From Streptomyces sp. A012304 (GTDB taxonomy: Bacteria; Actinomycetota; Actinomycetes; Streptomycetales; Streptomycetaceae): DNA of 64,000 bases. Under the pieces are notes generated by a model, which saw nothing but the letters and a program-made list of their open reading frames with translations, was not told the DNA's origin and did not search any database. The stretch lies in the NCBI RefSeq assembly GCF_026008495.1, contig NZ_BQUN01000137.1, positions 87,062 to 151,061 of the forward strand, written 5' to 3'. Position numbers and translations under genes: made by a program. Of the stretch, positions 7,051-15,230 are shown in pieces. The first letter of the stretch is position 1. Each line of letters begins with the position of its first letter.

Positions 7051-9195
7051 ATGACGGCGGGTCGTGGGATCGGGCACCTCGTCTGCGGGCGGCGGGCCAA
7101 GTGGCTGGTGCTGGCGCTGTGGCTGGTGGTGCTTTTCCTGATGGCACCGTTCGCCCAGAAGCTCATGGACGCCCAGGACAACGACGCGACCTCCTGGCTG
7201 CCGGGATCCGCGGAGTCGACGCAGGTCCTGGAGATCTCGCGGGACTTCCGGCCGGAGCAGATCCCCGCGGTGGTGATCTACGCCCGTGACGACGGGCTGA
7301 CCGCGCGGGACCGGGCGCAGATCGCCGAGGACGTCGGCCGGCTGGAGCGGCTGACCGACCACGGCGTGCGCGGTGCGGAGACCCGGGGCCCGGCGTACGA
7401 CCGGCCGGCCGATTCGCGGGCCGCCCAGGTCTATGTGCCGATCACGATGGACGAGCAGGGCTGGGACCGGATCGCCCCGGCGGTCGACTCGATCCGGGAC
7501 GTGGTCGGCGAGGGCGGCGCGGGCCTCGCCGTGCACATCACCGGCCCCGGCGGCACCTCCGCTGACTTCGCCGAGGCCTTCGAGGGCATCGACTCGACGC
7601 TGCTGCTGTCGGCGATGGCGGTCGTCGTCGTCATGCTGCTGCTCACCTACCGCAGTCCGACGCTGCTGCTGGTCCCGGTGCTCGCGGTGATCGCCGCGCT
7701 GTTCACGGCGCAGGCCCTGATCTACTTCCTGGCGGAACACGGGGGCCTGACCGTCAACGGCCAGAGCGCCGGCATCCTCACGGTGCTCGTCTTCGGCGCG
7801 GGGACGGACTACGCCCTACTGCTGGTGGCCCGCTACCGGGAGGAGCTGCGCCGCCACGAGGACCGGCACGAGGCGATGGCCCTGGCCCTGCACCGGGCGG
7901 GCCCGGCGGTGCTGGCCTCGGGCGCCACGGTCGTACTGAGCATGCTGGTGCTGCTGGCGGCGGAGATGAACTCCACCCGTGGCCTCGGTCCGGTCGCCGC
8001 GATCGGTGTCGCGGTGGCGCTGCTGGCGATGATGACCCTGTTCCCGGCGCTGCTGGTGATCTTCGGCCGCTGGATCTTCTGGCCGGTGATCCCGCGCTTC
8101 GGCACGGCCGACCCGACCGAGCGCGGCGTCTGGGCCCGCATGGGACGCCGGATCGCGCGGGGCCCACGGGCGGTCTGGGTGGCGACCGCGCTGGCGCTGA
8201 CGGTCTGCTCGCTGGGCCTGATCCAGTTGCGCGCCGAGGGCATCTCCAACGCGGACGCCTTCACCGGGAAACCGGACTCGATCACCGGTCAGGAGGTGTC
8301 CGAGCGGTACTTCCCGGCGGGCAGCGGCAGTCCGCTCGTCGTCGTCAGCGATCGGGCGCAGGCCGAGCAGGTGGCCCGTACGGTCGCCGGCACGCCGGGC
8401 GTCGTGCCGGAGTCGCTGGGCCTGCCACCGGGCACGAAACCCGTCTTCGAGGGCAAGGTCCTGTTCGAGGCCACCCTGACCGACCCGGCCGACAGTGAGG
8501 CGGCGAAACAGACCGTGGAGCGGGTCCGGGACGCCGTCCACGCGGTGCCGGACGCCGACGCCCAGGTGGGCGGCGGTACGGCGGGCGTGGTGGACATGGA
8601 CGAGGCGATCACTCACGACAATGTGCTGATCATCCCACTGGTGCTGGTCGTGGTCCTGCTGATCCTATGCGTCCTGCTGCGCGCCCTGCTCGCCCCGCTG
8701 CTGCTGATCGGCACGGTGATCCTGTCGTTCACGGCGGCCCTCGGCATCAGCGCGCTCGCCTTCCGCCACCTGTTCGACTACGCGGGCGAGTCGACCGACT
8801 TCCCACTGTTCGTCTTCGTCTTCCTGGTGGCTCTGGGCATCGACTACAACATCTTCCTGACCACCCGCATCCGTGAGGAGGCCGCCCGCCAGGGCAGCCG
8901 CCCAGGTGTGGTCACGGGCCTCGCCGCCACCGGCGCGGTCATCACCTCGGCGGGCCTGGTCCTGGCCGGCACCTTCGCCGCCCTCGGCACGCTCCCGATG
9001 GTCGCCTTCGCCGAGATCGGCTTCGCGGTCGCCCTCGGCGTCTTCCTGGACACCTTCGTCGTACGGTCGGTGCTGGTCACGGCGCTGTTCCTGGACGTCG
9101 GCCCGAAGGTGTGGTGGCCGCACCGGCTGGCCCGCAGGGACGGCGGGATCGCGCCCCGCGAGAGACAGCCGCAGGTCAGCCGTTCCTCCGAATGA
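7051..9195 (+). CDS. MMPL/RND-family membrane transporter
   Basis: This is a 714-residue protein with two repeated halves of six transmembrane segments. Each half has a large extracytoplasmic loop (about residues 35-180 and 370-530) followed by a five-helix bundle, the MMPL architecture. The conserved G-A-G-T-D-Y and G-I-D-Y-N-I-F motifs, with Asp residues used for proton relay, are present in the two halves. The ATG at 7051 is preserved by GGAGG 5 bp upstream; a longer frame from 6994 lacks this. Relatives export lipids or hydrophobic molecules. The gene is divergent from rpe, and its last 20 bp overlap the 3' end of rsmB tail to tail. Confidence 0.88.
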   Translation: MTAGRGIGHLVCGRRAKWLVLALWLVVLFLMAPFAQKLMDAQDNDATSWLPGSAESTQVLEISRDFRPEQIPAVVIYARDDGLTARDRAQIAEDVGRLERLTDHGVRGAETRGPAYDRPADSRAAQVYVPITMDEQGWDRIAPAVDSIRDVVGEGGAGLAVHITGPGGTSADFAEAFEGIDSTLLLSAMAVVVVMLLLTYRSPTLLLVPVLAVIAALFTAQALIYFLAEHGGLTVNGQSAGILTVLVFGAGTDYALLLVARYREELRRHEDRHEAMALALHRAGPAVLASGATVVLSMLVLLAAEMNSTRGLGPVAAIGVAVALLAMMTLFPALLVIFGRWIFWPVIPRFGTADPTERGVWARMGRRIARGPRAVWVATALALTVCSLGLIQLRAEGISNADAFTGKPDSITGQEVSERYFPAGSGSPLVVVSDRAQAEQVARTVAGTPGVVPESLGLPPGTKPVFEGKVLFEATLTDPADSEAAKQTVERVRDAVHAVPDADAQVGGGTAGVVDMDEAITHDNVLIIPLVLVVVLLILCVLLRALLAPLLLIGTVILSFTAALGISALAFRHLFDYAGESTDFPLFVFVFLVALGIDYNIFLTTRIREEAARQGSRPGVVTGLAATGAVITSAGLVLAGTFAALGTLPMVAFAEIGFAVALGVFLDTFVVRSVLVTALFLDVGPKVWWPHRLARRDGGIAPRERQPQVSRSSE

Positions 9196-10594
9196 CGGCC
9201 AGGTACATGGCGTCGGTCCCGTGCAGATGCGGCCACAGCTGCACGTCGGGGCCCTCCCCGAGGGCCGGCACCCCCGGCAGCAGGGGCCGGGCGTCGAGGA
9301 GTTCGGCCTCCGGGTGCTGCTTGAGCACGTCGGCGACGACGGCCCGGGTCTCGGCCAGATGCGGCGAGCAGGTGGCGTACCCGACGACGCCTCCGACCCG
9401 CACGGCCTCCAGCGCGGTCCGCAGCAGCCCGCGCTGCAACGGCGCGAATCCCTCCAGGTCTTCCGGCCTGCGTCGCCAGCGCGCCTCGGGCCGCCGCCGC
9501 AGGGCGCCGAGCCCGGTGCACGGCACGTCCATCAGCACCCGGTCGAAGGACCCGGGCCGCCACGGGGGGCGGGTGCCGTCGGCGGCGATGACCTGGTAGG
9601 GCCCGGGGTTGCCGACCAGGGCCTTGGCGACCAGTCCCGCCCGGTGCGGCTGCTTCTCGGAGGCGAGCAGCACGGCGCCCCGCTGGGCCGCGACGGCCGC
9701 CAGCAGCGCGGCCTTCCCGCCGGGCCCGGCGCACCCGTCGAGCCACCGCTCGTCGGGCCCGTCCAGGGGCGCGTTGGCGAGCGCGAGCGCCACCAGCTGG
9801 CTGCCCTCGTCCTGCACACCCGCGCGCCCCTCGCGCACGGCGTCGACGGCCCCCGGCTCACCGCCCTCGGTGAGCCGCACGGCGTACGGCGACCAGCGCC
9901 CGGGTACGGCGGCCTCCTCGCGCAGCAGTTCGTCGGTCGTGGCCCGCCCCGGCCGGGCGACGAGGGTCACCTCGGGCCGCTCGTTGTCCGCCTCCAGCAG
10001 CTTCTCGATGCCGGCCCGTCCGCCGCCGAGGGAGTCCCACAGCGCGGAGACGACCCACCGGGGATGGGAGTGGACGACGGCGAGGTGGTCCTCGGGATCG
10101 TCGTCGTAGGGCGGCGCGACCCGCTCGGTCCAGGCGTCGAGGTCGTGCTGGGCGACCTTGCGCAGCACGGCGTTGACGAACTTGGCCCGTCCGTCACCGA
10201 GCACCACCCGGGCCAGTTCCACGGAGGCCGACACCGCGGCATGGGTCGGGATCCGCGTCCCGAGCAGCTGATGTGCGCCGAGGCTGAGCACGTCGAGCAC
10301 GGGCGGGTCGACCTCCCGCAGCGGCCGGTCGACGCACGCGGCGATGATCGCGTCGTACGTGCCCTGCCCCCGCAGGGTCCCGTAGACCAGCTCGGTGGCC
10401 AGGGCGGCGTCCCGCGCGTCGAAGTCCCCGCTCTGGCGCGCCTTGCGCAGCAGCGGCGGCAGCACCAGGTTCGCGTACGCGTCCCGCTCGTCCACGGCCC
10501 GCAGCGCCTCGAAGGCGAGGACGCGGACCGGGTCCTTCTGGGGCCGACGGTGGGGCTTGCCGGTGGGGCGGGGACGGCGGGGCTGGTCACTCAC
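9176..10594 (-). CDS. rsmB: 16S rRNA (cytosine-967 C5)-methyltransferase RsmB
   Basis: The protein is 472 residues. An N-terminal NusB-like RNA-binding domain (about residues 20-160) precedes a Rossmann SAM-dependent methyltransferase. The SAM site D-G-C-A-G-P-G-G-K is at 286-294. Motif IV M-D-V-P-C-T-G-L-G is at 355-363 (Cys359), and the catalytic Thr-Cys pair in G-Y-A-T-C-S-P is at 405-411 (Cys409). It methylates C967 of 16S rRNA. The GTG at 10594 starts the frame. It is downstream of fmt on the same strand, as in many bacteria (fmt-rsmB), but here a 325-bp repeat-filled gap separates them. The 3' end overlaps the convergent MMPL gene. Confidence 0.94.
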   Translation of the reverse strand: MSDQPRRPRPTGKPHRRPQKDPVRVLAFEALRAVDERDAYANLVLPPLLRKARQSGDFDARDAALATELVYGTLRGQGTYDAIIAACVDRPLREVDPPVLDVLSLGAHQLLGTRIPTHAAVSASVELARVVLGDGRAKFVNAVLRKVAQHDLDAWTERVAPPYDDDPEDHLAVVHSHPRWVVSALWDSLGGGRAGIEKLLEADNERPEVTLVARPGRATTDELLREEAAVPGRWSPYAVRLTEGGEPGAVDAVREGRAGVQDEGSQLVALALANAPLDGPDERWLDGCAGPGGKAALLAAVAAQRGAVLLASEKQPHRAGLVAKALVGNPGPYQVIAADGTRPPWRPGSFDRVLMDVPCTGLGALRRRPEARWRRRPEDLEGFAPLQRGLLRTALEAVRVGGVVGYATCSPHLAETRAVVADVLKQHPEAELLDARPLLPGVPALGEGPDVQLWPHLHGTDAMYLAVIRRNG

Positions 10595-10690
10595 GAAAAA
10601 GGTGCTCCGGATACAGAAGAAAGCTGAGAACAGGCTGGGGAAGGCCGGCCGGGGAGCCCGGCGGGGCAGCCGGCCGGAGAAGACGCCCCC

Positions 10691-10917
10691 AGCGTACGTC
10701 GGGCGGGCCGGGGGCCGCGCGGGAGCGTCCGTCGGGCAGGCGGTTGTTGTGGGCGTCCGTCGGGCGGGCGTCGCGCGGGGCGTGCGTCAGGCGGGCAGTT
10801 GCTCGGGGCGTACGTCGGGCAGGTGCCGCGCGGGGCGTACGTCAGGCGGCAGTCGCCGCGCGGGAGCTTGGGCAGTTGCCGCGCGGGAGCGTACGTCGGG
10901 CAGGGGCCGCGCCGGAG
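10691..10917. repeat. Degenerate tandem repeat, about eight copies of a 27-30 bp unit
   Basis: The 325-bp gap between rsmB and fmt is dominated by units that begin CGTACGTC(G/A)GGC and end in GCCGCGCGGG, with substitutions and small indels. About eight copies can be traced from 10691 to 10917, just before the fmt stop. The remaining 10595-10690 shows no gene. Open frames that cross the repeat read it as a low-complexity peptide and are not believable genes. Confidence 0.75.
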
Positions 10918-10919
10918 TG

Positions 10920-11852
10920 TCACGCCCCGACGCGCTCCCCGTCCGCGATGCGCACCCCGCGCGCCCAGTCCGCCGCCCGCATCGGCTTCTTGCCCTGCGC
11001 CTGTACCCACAGCAGCTCGACGGCGTACGACCCGGTGCCGACGTGCACGCTGTTCTTGCCGACGGCGAGGGTGCCGGGGGCGAGGTCGTCCCGCCCCGGC
11101 ACCGGCTGCACCTGGATCAGCTTCAGCCGCTCGCCCCGGAAGGTGGTCCAGGCACCGGGGGCGGGCGTGCACCCGCGCACCACCCGGTCGACGCGCAGCG
11201 CGGGAGTGGCCCAGTCGACCCGGGCGTCCTCGACGGTGATCTTCGGGGCGAGGGTGACGCCGTCGGCCGGCTGCGGTACGGCTTTCAGCGAGCCGTCCTC
11301 GATGCCGTCCATGGTCGCGGCGAGCAGCCCGGCCCCCGCGAAGGCGAGCCGGGTCAGCAGGTCCCCGCTGGTGTCGGTGGGCCGGATCTCCTCGGTCACC
11401 GTCCCGTAGACGGGACCGGAGTCGAGCCCCTCCTCGATGAGGAAGGTGGAGGCCCCGGTGATCTGGTCCCCCGCCATGATCGCGTGCTGCACGGGCGCGG
11501 CCCCCCGCCAGGCGGGCAGCAGCGAGAAGTGCAGATTGACCCAGCCCTGGGCCGGGACGTCCAGCGCCACCTTGGGCAGCAGGGCCCCGTAGGCGACGAC
11601 GGGGCAGCAGTCCGGGGCGATCTCCTTCAGCCGCTCCAGGAACTCCGGCTCGCGCGGGCGGGCGGGCTTGAGCACCTCGATCCCGGCCTCCTCGGCCCGC
11701 TGGGCCACGGGAGACGCGACCAGCCTGCGGCCCCGCCCGGCCGGCGCGTCGGGCCGCGTGACGACGGCGGCCACCTCGTGCCGCCCGGAGGTGATCAGGG
11801 CGTCCAGCGCGGGGACGGCGACCTCGGGGGTACCGGCGAAGACGAGCTTCAT
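10920..11852 (-). CDS. fmt: Methionyl-tRNA formyltransferase
   Basis: A 310-residue enzyme that formylates Met-tRNAfMet with 10-formyltetrahydrofolate. The start M-K-L-V-F-A-G-T-P-E is the family N-terminus (ATG at 11852). The catalytic triad is in W-V-N-L-H-F-S-L-L-P (Asn106, His108) and E-E-G-L-D-S-G (Asp144). The C-terminal OB-like domain (about 205-310) binds the tRNA acceptor stem. The open frame extends far upstream to 13358, but that extension crosses a tandem repeat and the HTH gene on the other strand and is not coding. It shares orientation with priA and rsmB. Confidence 0.95.
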   Translation of the reverse strand: MKLVFAGTPEVAVPALDALITSGRHEVAAVVTRPDAPAGRGRRLVASPVAQRAEEAGIEVLKPARPREPEFLERLKEIAPDCCPVVAYGALLPKVALDVPAQGWVNLHFSLLPAWRGAAPVQHAIMAGDQITGASTFLIEEGLDSGPVYGTVTEEIRPTDTSGDLLTRLAFAGAGLLAATMDGIEDGSLKAVPQPADGVTLAPKITVEDARVDWATPALRVDRVVRGCTPAPGAWTTFRGERLKLIQVQPVPGRDDLAPGTLAVGKNSVHVGTGSYAVELLWVQAQGKKPMRAADWARGVRIADGERVGA

Positions 11853-11907
11853 GAACGGACACGGGCCTCTCGGACGGGACGGACGACGGGCAACGCACAA
11901 GTCTATG

Positions 11908-11998
11908 ACCTCGGATGAGGACCTCGGAGAAGGACCTCGGATGAGGACCACGGAAGAGGACCACGGAAGAGGACCACGGATGAGGACCACGAAGGGCG
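11908..11998. repeat. 13-bp tandem minisatellite, six full copies plus a partial one
   Basis: Units of ACC(T/A)CGGA(T/A/G)GAGG-type sequence occur without gaps at 11908-11920, 11921-11933, 11934-11946, 11947-11959, 11960-11972 and 11973-11985, with a degenerate seventh to 11998. Adjacent units differ at one to four positions. The array begins 55 bp upstream of the fmt start, inside its likely 5' leader or promoter region. Confidence 0.9.
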
Positions 11999-12146
11999 AC
12001 GGCCCAGGACCGGGCCGCGCGCACCCCACCGAGGGGGCGTGGGCATATGCCCATACGCCCCCACACCGTGACCCTCGGAGCCAACCCGCGTTGGTCAAGA
12101 ACGAGTTGACTCCCTTCTCTGCAACGCCGGTTCGAGAGGCTTGTTC

Positions 12147-12692
12147 ATGGCCGACCATGCAACCCACGACGCCCAGGCCCGGGCCAGCCTGCACTTGCTG
12201 GTGCGGGACATCGAGCGGGTCCGCCGGCAGGTGGACGCACTGCGCACCCTCACCGCCCAGTTGGGCAACGTCTACCGTCCGCGCCGCTCCGGCCCGTCCA
12301 CGGGCTTCGTCGTCTACGGACGCGCCCCCGCCCCCACGGTCCGCCTCGCGCAGGAGCTGCGGGACAGCGTCGAGACCCTGGTCACGGCGGCGGTGGACTT
12401 CGACCGCTCGCTCGGTTTCTCGTGGGACGCGGTGGGCTCCGCACTCGGCGTCACCAAGCAGGCGGTGCACCGCCGTTACGGCGCCCGCCGGGCCGCCGCC
12501 CAGACGGCCGCGCAGACCGAGCGGGCGGCGGAGCCCTCCGGCACCCGTACCGTCAACGTCGGCACCGGCATCCCGGCCGTCCCGACGGTGCCCGCCGCCC
12601 GGTCCATGCCGACCCAGCCGACGGCGGGCAGCCCGTCCCTGCGCGACGAGGCCCGGCCGACGGCGTTCCCCGGCCCGCGCAACGCCGGCTGA
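12147..12692 (+). CDS. Small helix-turn-helix protein, function unknown
   Basis: This is a 181-residue protein on the opposite strand to its neighbours. The N-terminal half is helical and basic. Around residues 88-112 the sequence F-S-W-D-A-V-G-S-A-L-G-V-T-K-Q-A-V-H-R-R-Y has the spacing and residues of a DNA-binding helix-turn-helix. The last 70 residues are rich in Ala, Pro and Thr and look disordered. The ATG at 12147 has GAGAGG 7 bp upstream; a TTG at 12141 is less likely. A nine-bp stem-loop follows the stop. It could regulate the flanking fmt or priA genes, but nothing in the sequence shows its target. Confidence 0.7.
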   Translation: MADHATHDAQARASLHLLVRDIERVRRQVDALRTLTAQLGNVYRPRRSGPSTGFVVYGRAPAPTVRLAQELRDSVETLVTAAVDFDRSLGFSWDAVGSALGVTKQAVHRRYGARRAAAQTAAQTERAAEPSGTRTVNVGTGIPAVPTVPAARSMPTQPTAGSPSLRDEARPTAFPGPRNAG

Positions 12693-12726
12693 CCCGACCC
12701 GGCCGGTCGCCCACACCCCCCACCCG

Positions 12727-12750
12727 CCCTCTCGGCACGCCCCGAGAGGG
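12727..12750 (+). terminator. Stem-loop after the HTH gene
   Basis: A perfect 9-bp stem pairs 12727-12735 with 12742-12750 around a 6-nt loop, 34 bp past the stop of the HTH gene. There is no U-tract. Confidence 0.55.
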
Positions 12751-12843
12751 CAGCCGCACAAGGGGCGGCCGTACAAGAGGCCAGCCATACAGAGGGCCAC
12801 CGCGCAACAGCCCCGCCGTACAGAGGGCCGCCGCGCAAGAGGC
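12751..12843. repeat. Degenerate 15-18 bp repeats between the HTH gene and priA
   Basis: About six imperfect units of the form CGCCG(T/C)(A/G)CA(G/A)AGGGC follow one another directly after the HTH-gene stem-loop and end 28 bp before the priA stop. No gene is plausible here. Confidence 0.55.
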
Positions 12844-12871
12844 CCGCCCTCATGTCTCAGGACGGCGTCGC

Positions 12872-15049
12872 TCAGCCGATGTCCGGCGGATCGATCCGCA
12901 CCCACACGGCCGACGTCGCTCCCGGCCCCGAGGTCCCGCCGCCCCGGGCCATCCGCGCGGCCTGCGCGGCCTTCAGCGCGGAGGCCAGCGCGGCCCCGCT
13001 GCCCGGCGGCACCCGGATCAGCGCCCGTTCCCACTGCTCGCCGGGCGGCGGCATCCCCGGCCGGCGAGGCCGCCCGGCCGGGGTGACCGGCACGGGCACG
13101 GGTCCCAGCACCTCGGCCTCCCGAGGCAGCTCCACGGCCCTCAGGAACGCGGCCACCGCCTCCCCCGGCCCGGTCACCGCCGCCATCCGCGACACCGGCG
13201 GGAAGCCCAGCTCGGCCCGTTCGGCGAGTTCCCGCACGGCATGCCCGACGGGGTCCCACCGCACCAGCGCCTGCACCGGCCGCAGGGTCGGCTCGGCGAC
13301 GACGACCACGGTCCCGCCGTCCCCCTGCGGCCGCACCAGCGCGGCGGCCGCGATCCACCGCCGCAGCGCGTCCTCCCCGGCCCGCAGATCGGGCCGGGCG
13401 AGCATCGCCCAGCCGTCCAGGAGCAGGGCCGCCGCGTACCCGCCCTCGGCGACGGGCTCGGCCCCGGGTGTGCTCACCACCAGCGCGGGCGTCCCCGGCA
13501 CGGTGTCCAGTACCTGCTCACGGCCGGACGTGCGCACCGGCACGGCCGGGAAGGCCCGTCCCAGTTCCTCCGCGGTCCGCCGGGCCCCCACGACCTGCGC
13601 CCGCAGCCGGAAGGAACCGCACTCCGGGCAGTGCCAGGCGCCCTCCTCGCGCCCGCACCAGCCGCACGCCGTCGCGCCGCCGTCCCGCGCCTCCAACGGC
13701 CCGGAGCAGTGCCGGCACCGGGCCGGCGCACGGCACTGGGCGCACGCCATCCGCGGCACGTACCCCCGCCGGGGCACCTGCACCAGCACGGGCCCGTGCC
13801 GCAGGCCCTCGCGGACCGTCTGCCAGGCGAGGGTGGGCAGCCGGGCGGCCCGGGCGGCCTCGTCCCGGGCGAGGTCCTGGTCCCCCACGGTCCGCACCAG
13901 CGGAGCCGTACGCCGCACCTCCTCGCGCGCCGCGACCAGCGGCCGCGCCCACCCGCTCTCGACGAGCTGAGCGCCTTCGACGGTGCAGCTCCAACCCCCC
14001 ATCAGGAAGCCGCACTTGTCCTGCGCGGCCCGCAGCAACAACACGTCCCGAGCATGCGGCTGCGGGGCGTGCGGCTCGCTGTGGCTGTCGTCCCCGTCGT
14101 CCCAGACGGCGACCAGCCCCAGATCGCGCACCGGCGCGAACATCGCGGCCCGCGTCCCCACGACGGCCCGCACGGACCCCCGGCGCACGGCCAGCCACTC
14201 GCGGTACCGCTTCTCGGGCCCGGCGTCGGCGGTGAGCAGCGCGTGCCGGCCCTCCCCCAGCACCGCGGTCAGCGCCGCGTCGACCCGCGCGGCGGCCCGC
14301 CCGTCCGGGACGACGACCAGGGCGCCGCGCCCGGAGGCGAGCGTGGCTGCGACGGCACGCGCCAGCTCCTCGCTCCACCGGGGGCCGGGCAGCGCGTTCC
14401 ACACGGCACGCGGCGAGCCTCCCGAGGCCAGCGACTCCAGAAACGCGCCGCCGTGCTCGTAACGCGCCCAGGGCCCGGCGGCCGGGGCCCGGGGCGGCGG
14501 GAGCGGCGCGGGCGAGGGCCGCTGCTCGGCGCGGGCGCTGCGGGGCGGCACGGCCAGTTGCAGCACGTCCGCCAGGCTCCCGGCGTACCGGTCGGCGACC
14601 GCCCGGGCCAGGCCGAGCAGTTCCTCGCTGAGGACCCGCTCGGGGGACACGATCTGAGCCAGCGCCGCGAGCGGCCCGGAGTAGTCGGACTCGGCGAGCC
14701 GCTCGACGAGGAACCCGTCGATGAGCCCCCCGCCCTCGCGCCGCCCCTCGCGCACCCGCCCGCGGCCGGCCCCGAACCGCACCCGCACCCGCACGCCCGG
14801 CTGCGCCTCGGCGTCCAGCTCGGCCGGTACCGCGTAGTCGAAGTACCGGTCGAGATGCAGCACACCTTTGTCGACCAGCACCCGCGCGACCGGCAGCTCC
14901 TCGGCGAGCGCGGCCCCCCGCCAGGTCCTGGGCTTCGCCCGTGGGGCCTTGGCCTTGCGCACGCTCTCCCGAATCAGCGCGAGCTGCTCCGGCGGCGCCC
15001 CGTCCCCGGCCGCGCCACCGACGCCCCCCTGCCCGTTCTCGCTGCTCAC
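12872..15049 (-). CDS. priA: PriA-like primosomal protein N' (helicase motifs degenerate)
   Basis: A 725-residue PriA homologue for replication restart. The N-terminal 3'-DNA-end-binding domain spans about residues 45-170. The zinc-binding region has eight cysteines at 436, 439, 445, 448, 462, 465, 474 and 477, the two four-Cys clusters expected of PriA. The helicase core is eroded: no Walker A lysine motif is found where expected (about 205-225), and the DExH position reads V-W-D-D-G-D-D (315-321). Actinobacterial PriA proteins are known to lack detectable helicase domains, so this is probably a structural loader. The GTG at 15049 fits the family; longer upstream frame overlaps metK antisense. 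Confidence 0.9.
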   Translation of the reverse strand: MSSENGQGGVGGAAGDGAPPEQLALIRESVRKAKAPRAKPRTWRGAALAEELPVARVLVDKGVLHLDRYFDYAVPAELDAEAQPGVRVRVRFGAGRGRVREGRREGGGLIDGFLVERLAESDYSGPLAALAQIVSPERVLSEELLGLARAVADRYAGSLADVLQLAVPPRSARAEQRPSPAPLPPPRAPAAGPWARYEHGGAFLESLASGGSPRAVWNALPGPRWSEELARAVAATLASGRGALVVVPDGRAAARVDAALTAVLGEGRHALLTADAGPEKRYREWLAVRRGSVRAVVGTRAAMFAPVRDLGLVAVWDDGDDSHSEPHAPQPHARDVLLLRAAQDKCGFLMGGWSCTVEGAQLVESGWARPLVAAREEVRRTAPLVRTVGDQDLARDEAARAARLPTLAWQTVREGLRHGPVLVQVPRRGYVPRMACAQCRAPARCRHCSGPLEARDGGATACGWCGREEGAWHCPECGSFRLRAQVVGARRTAEELGRAFPAVPVRTSGREQVLDTVPGTPALVVSTPGAEPVAEGGYAAALLLDGWAMLARPDLRAGEDALRRWIAAAALVRPQGDGGTVVVVAEPTLRPVQALVRWDPVGHAVRELAERAELGFPPVSRMAAVTGPGEAVAAFLRAVELPREAEVLGPVPVPVTPAGRPRRPGMPPPGEQWERALIRVPPGSGAALASALKAAQAARMARGGGTSGPGATSAVWVRIDPPDIG

Positions 15050-15111
15050 GCTTGCATTCTTACCAAACGCCACTGACAAAGGGCGGCGCCGGAACGGCCC
15101 CGCCACACAGG

Positions 15112-15179
15112 CCGCACAGCACCGCCCAGCCACACCGGCCGCACAGCACCGGTCCCGCAACACCCGCCGCACAGCACCG
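15112..15179. repeat. Three copies of a 13-bp direct repeat between metK and priA
   Basis: CCGCACAGCACCG occurs exactly at 15112-15124, 15139-15151 and 15167-15179, with starts 27 and 28 bp apart. The intervening sequence is also similar (CCACAC or CAACAC elements). It lies in the 181-bp gap between the metK stop and the priA start. Confidence 0.85.
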
Positions 15180-15230
15180 AGGCCCGGCGCCCCGAAAGGG
15201 ACACCGGGCCTCGCGGACCGGGTGCGGGAA

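Noticed and set aside
10691..10917. Possible CRISPR array in the rsmB-fmt gap
   Set aside because: Units are contiguous and degenerate, without unique spacers of constant size, and no cas gene is present.
10591..12084. A 497-residue open frame on the minus strand crossing the fmt gene and two repeat arrays
   Set aside because: It is out of frame with fmt and reads the repeats as repeating Arg/Pro peptides. No domain is visible.
15112..15179. Possible short CRISPR-like array (three 13-mers with about 14-bp spacers)
   Set aside because: Repeats and spacers are too short, spacers resemble each other, and there are no cas genes.
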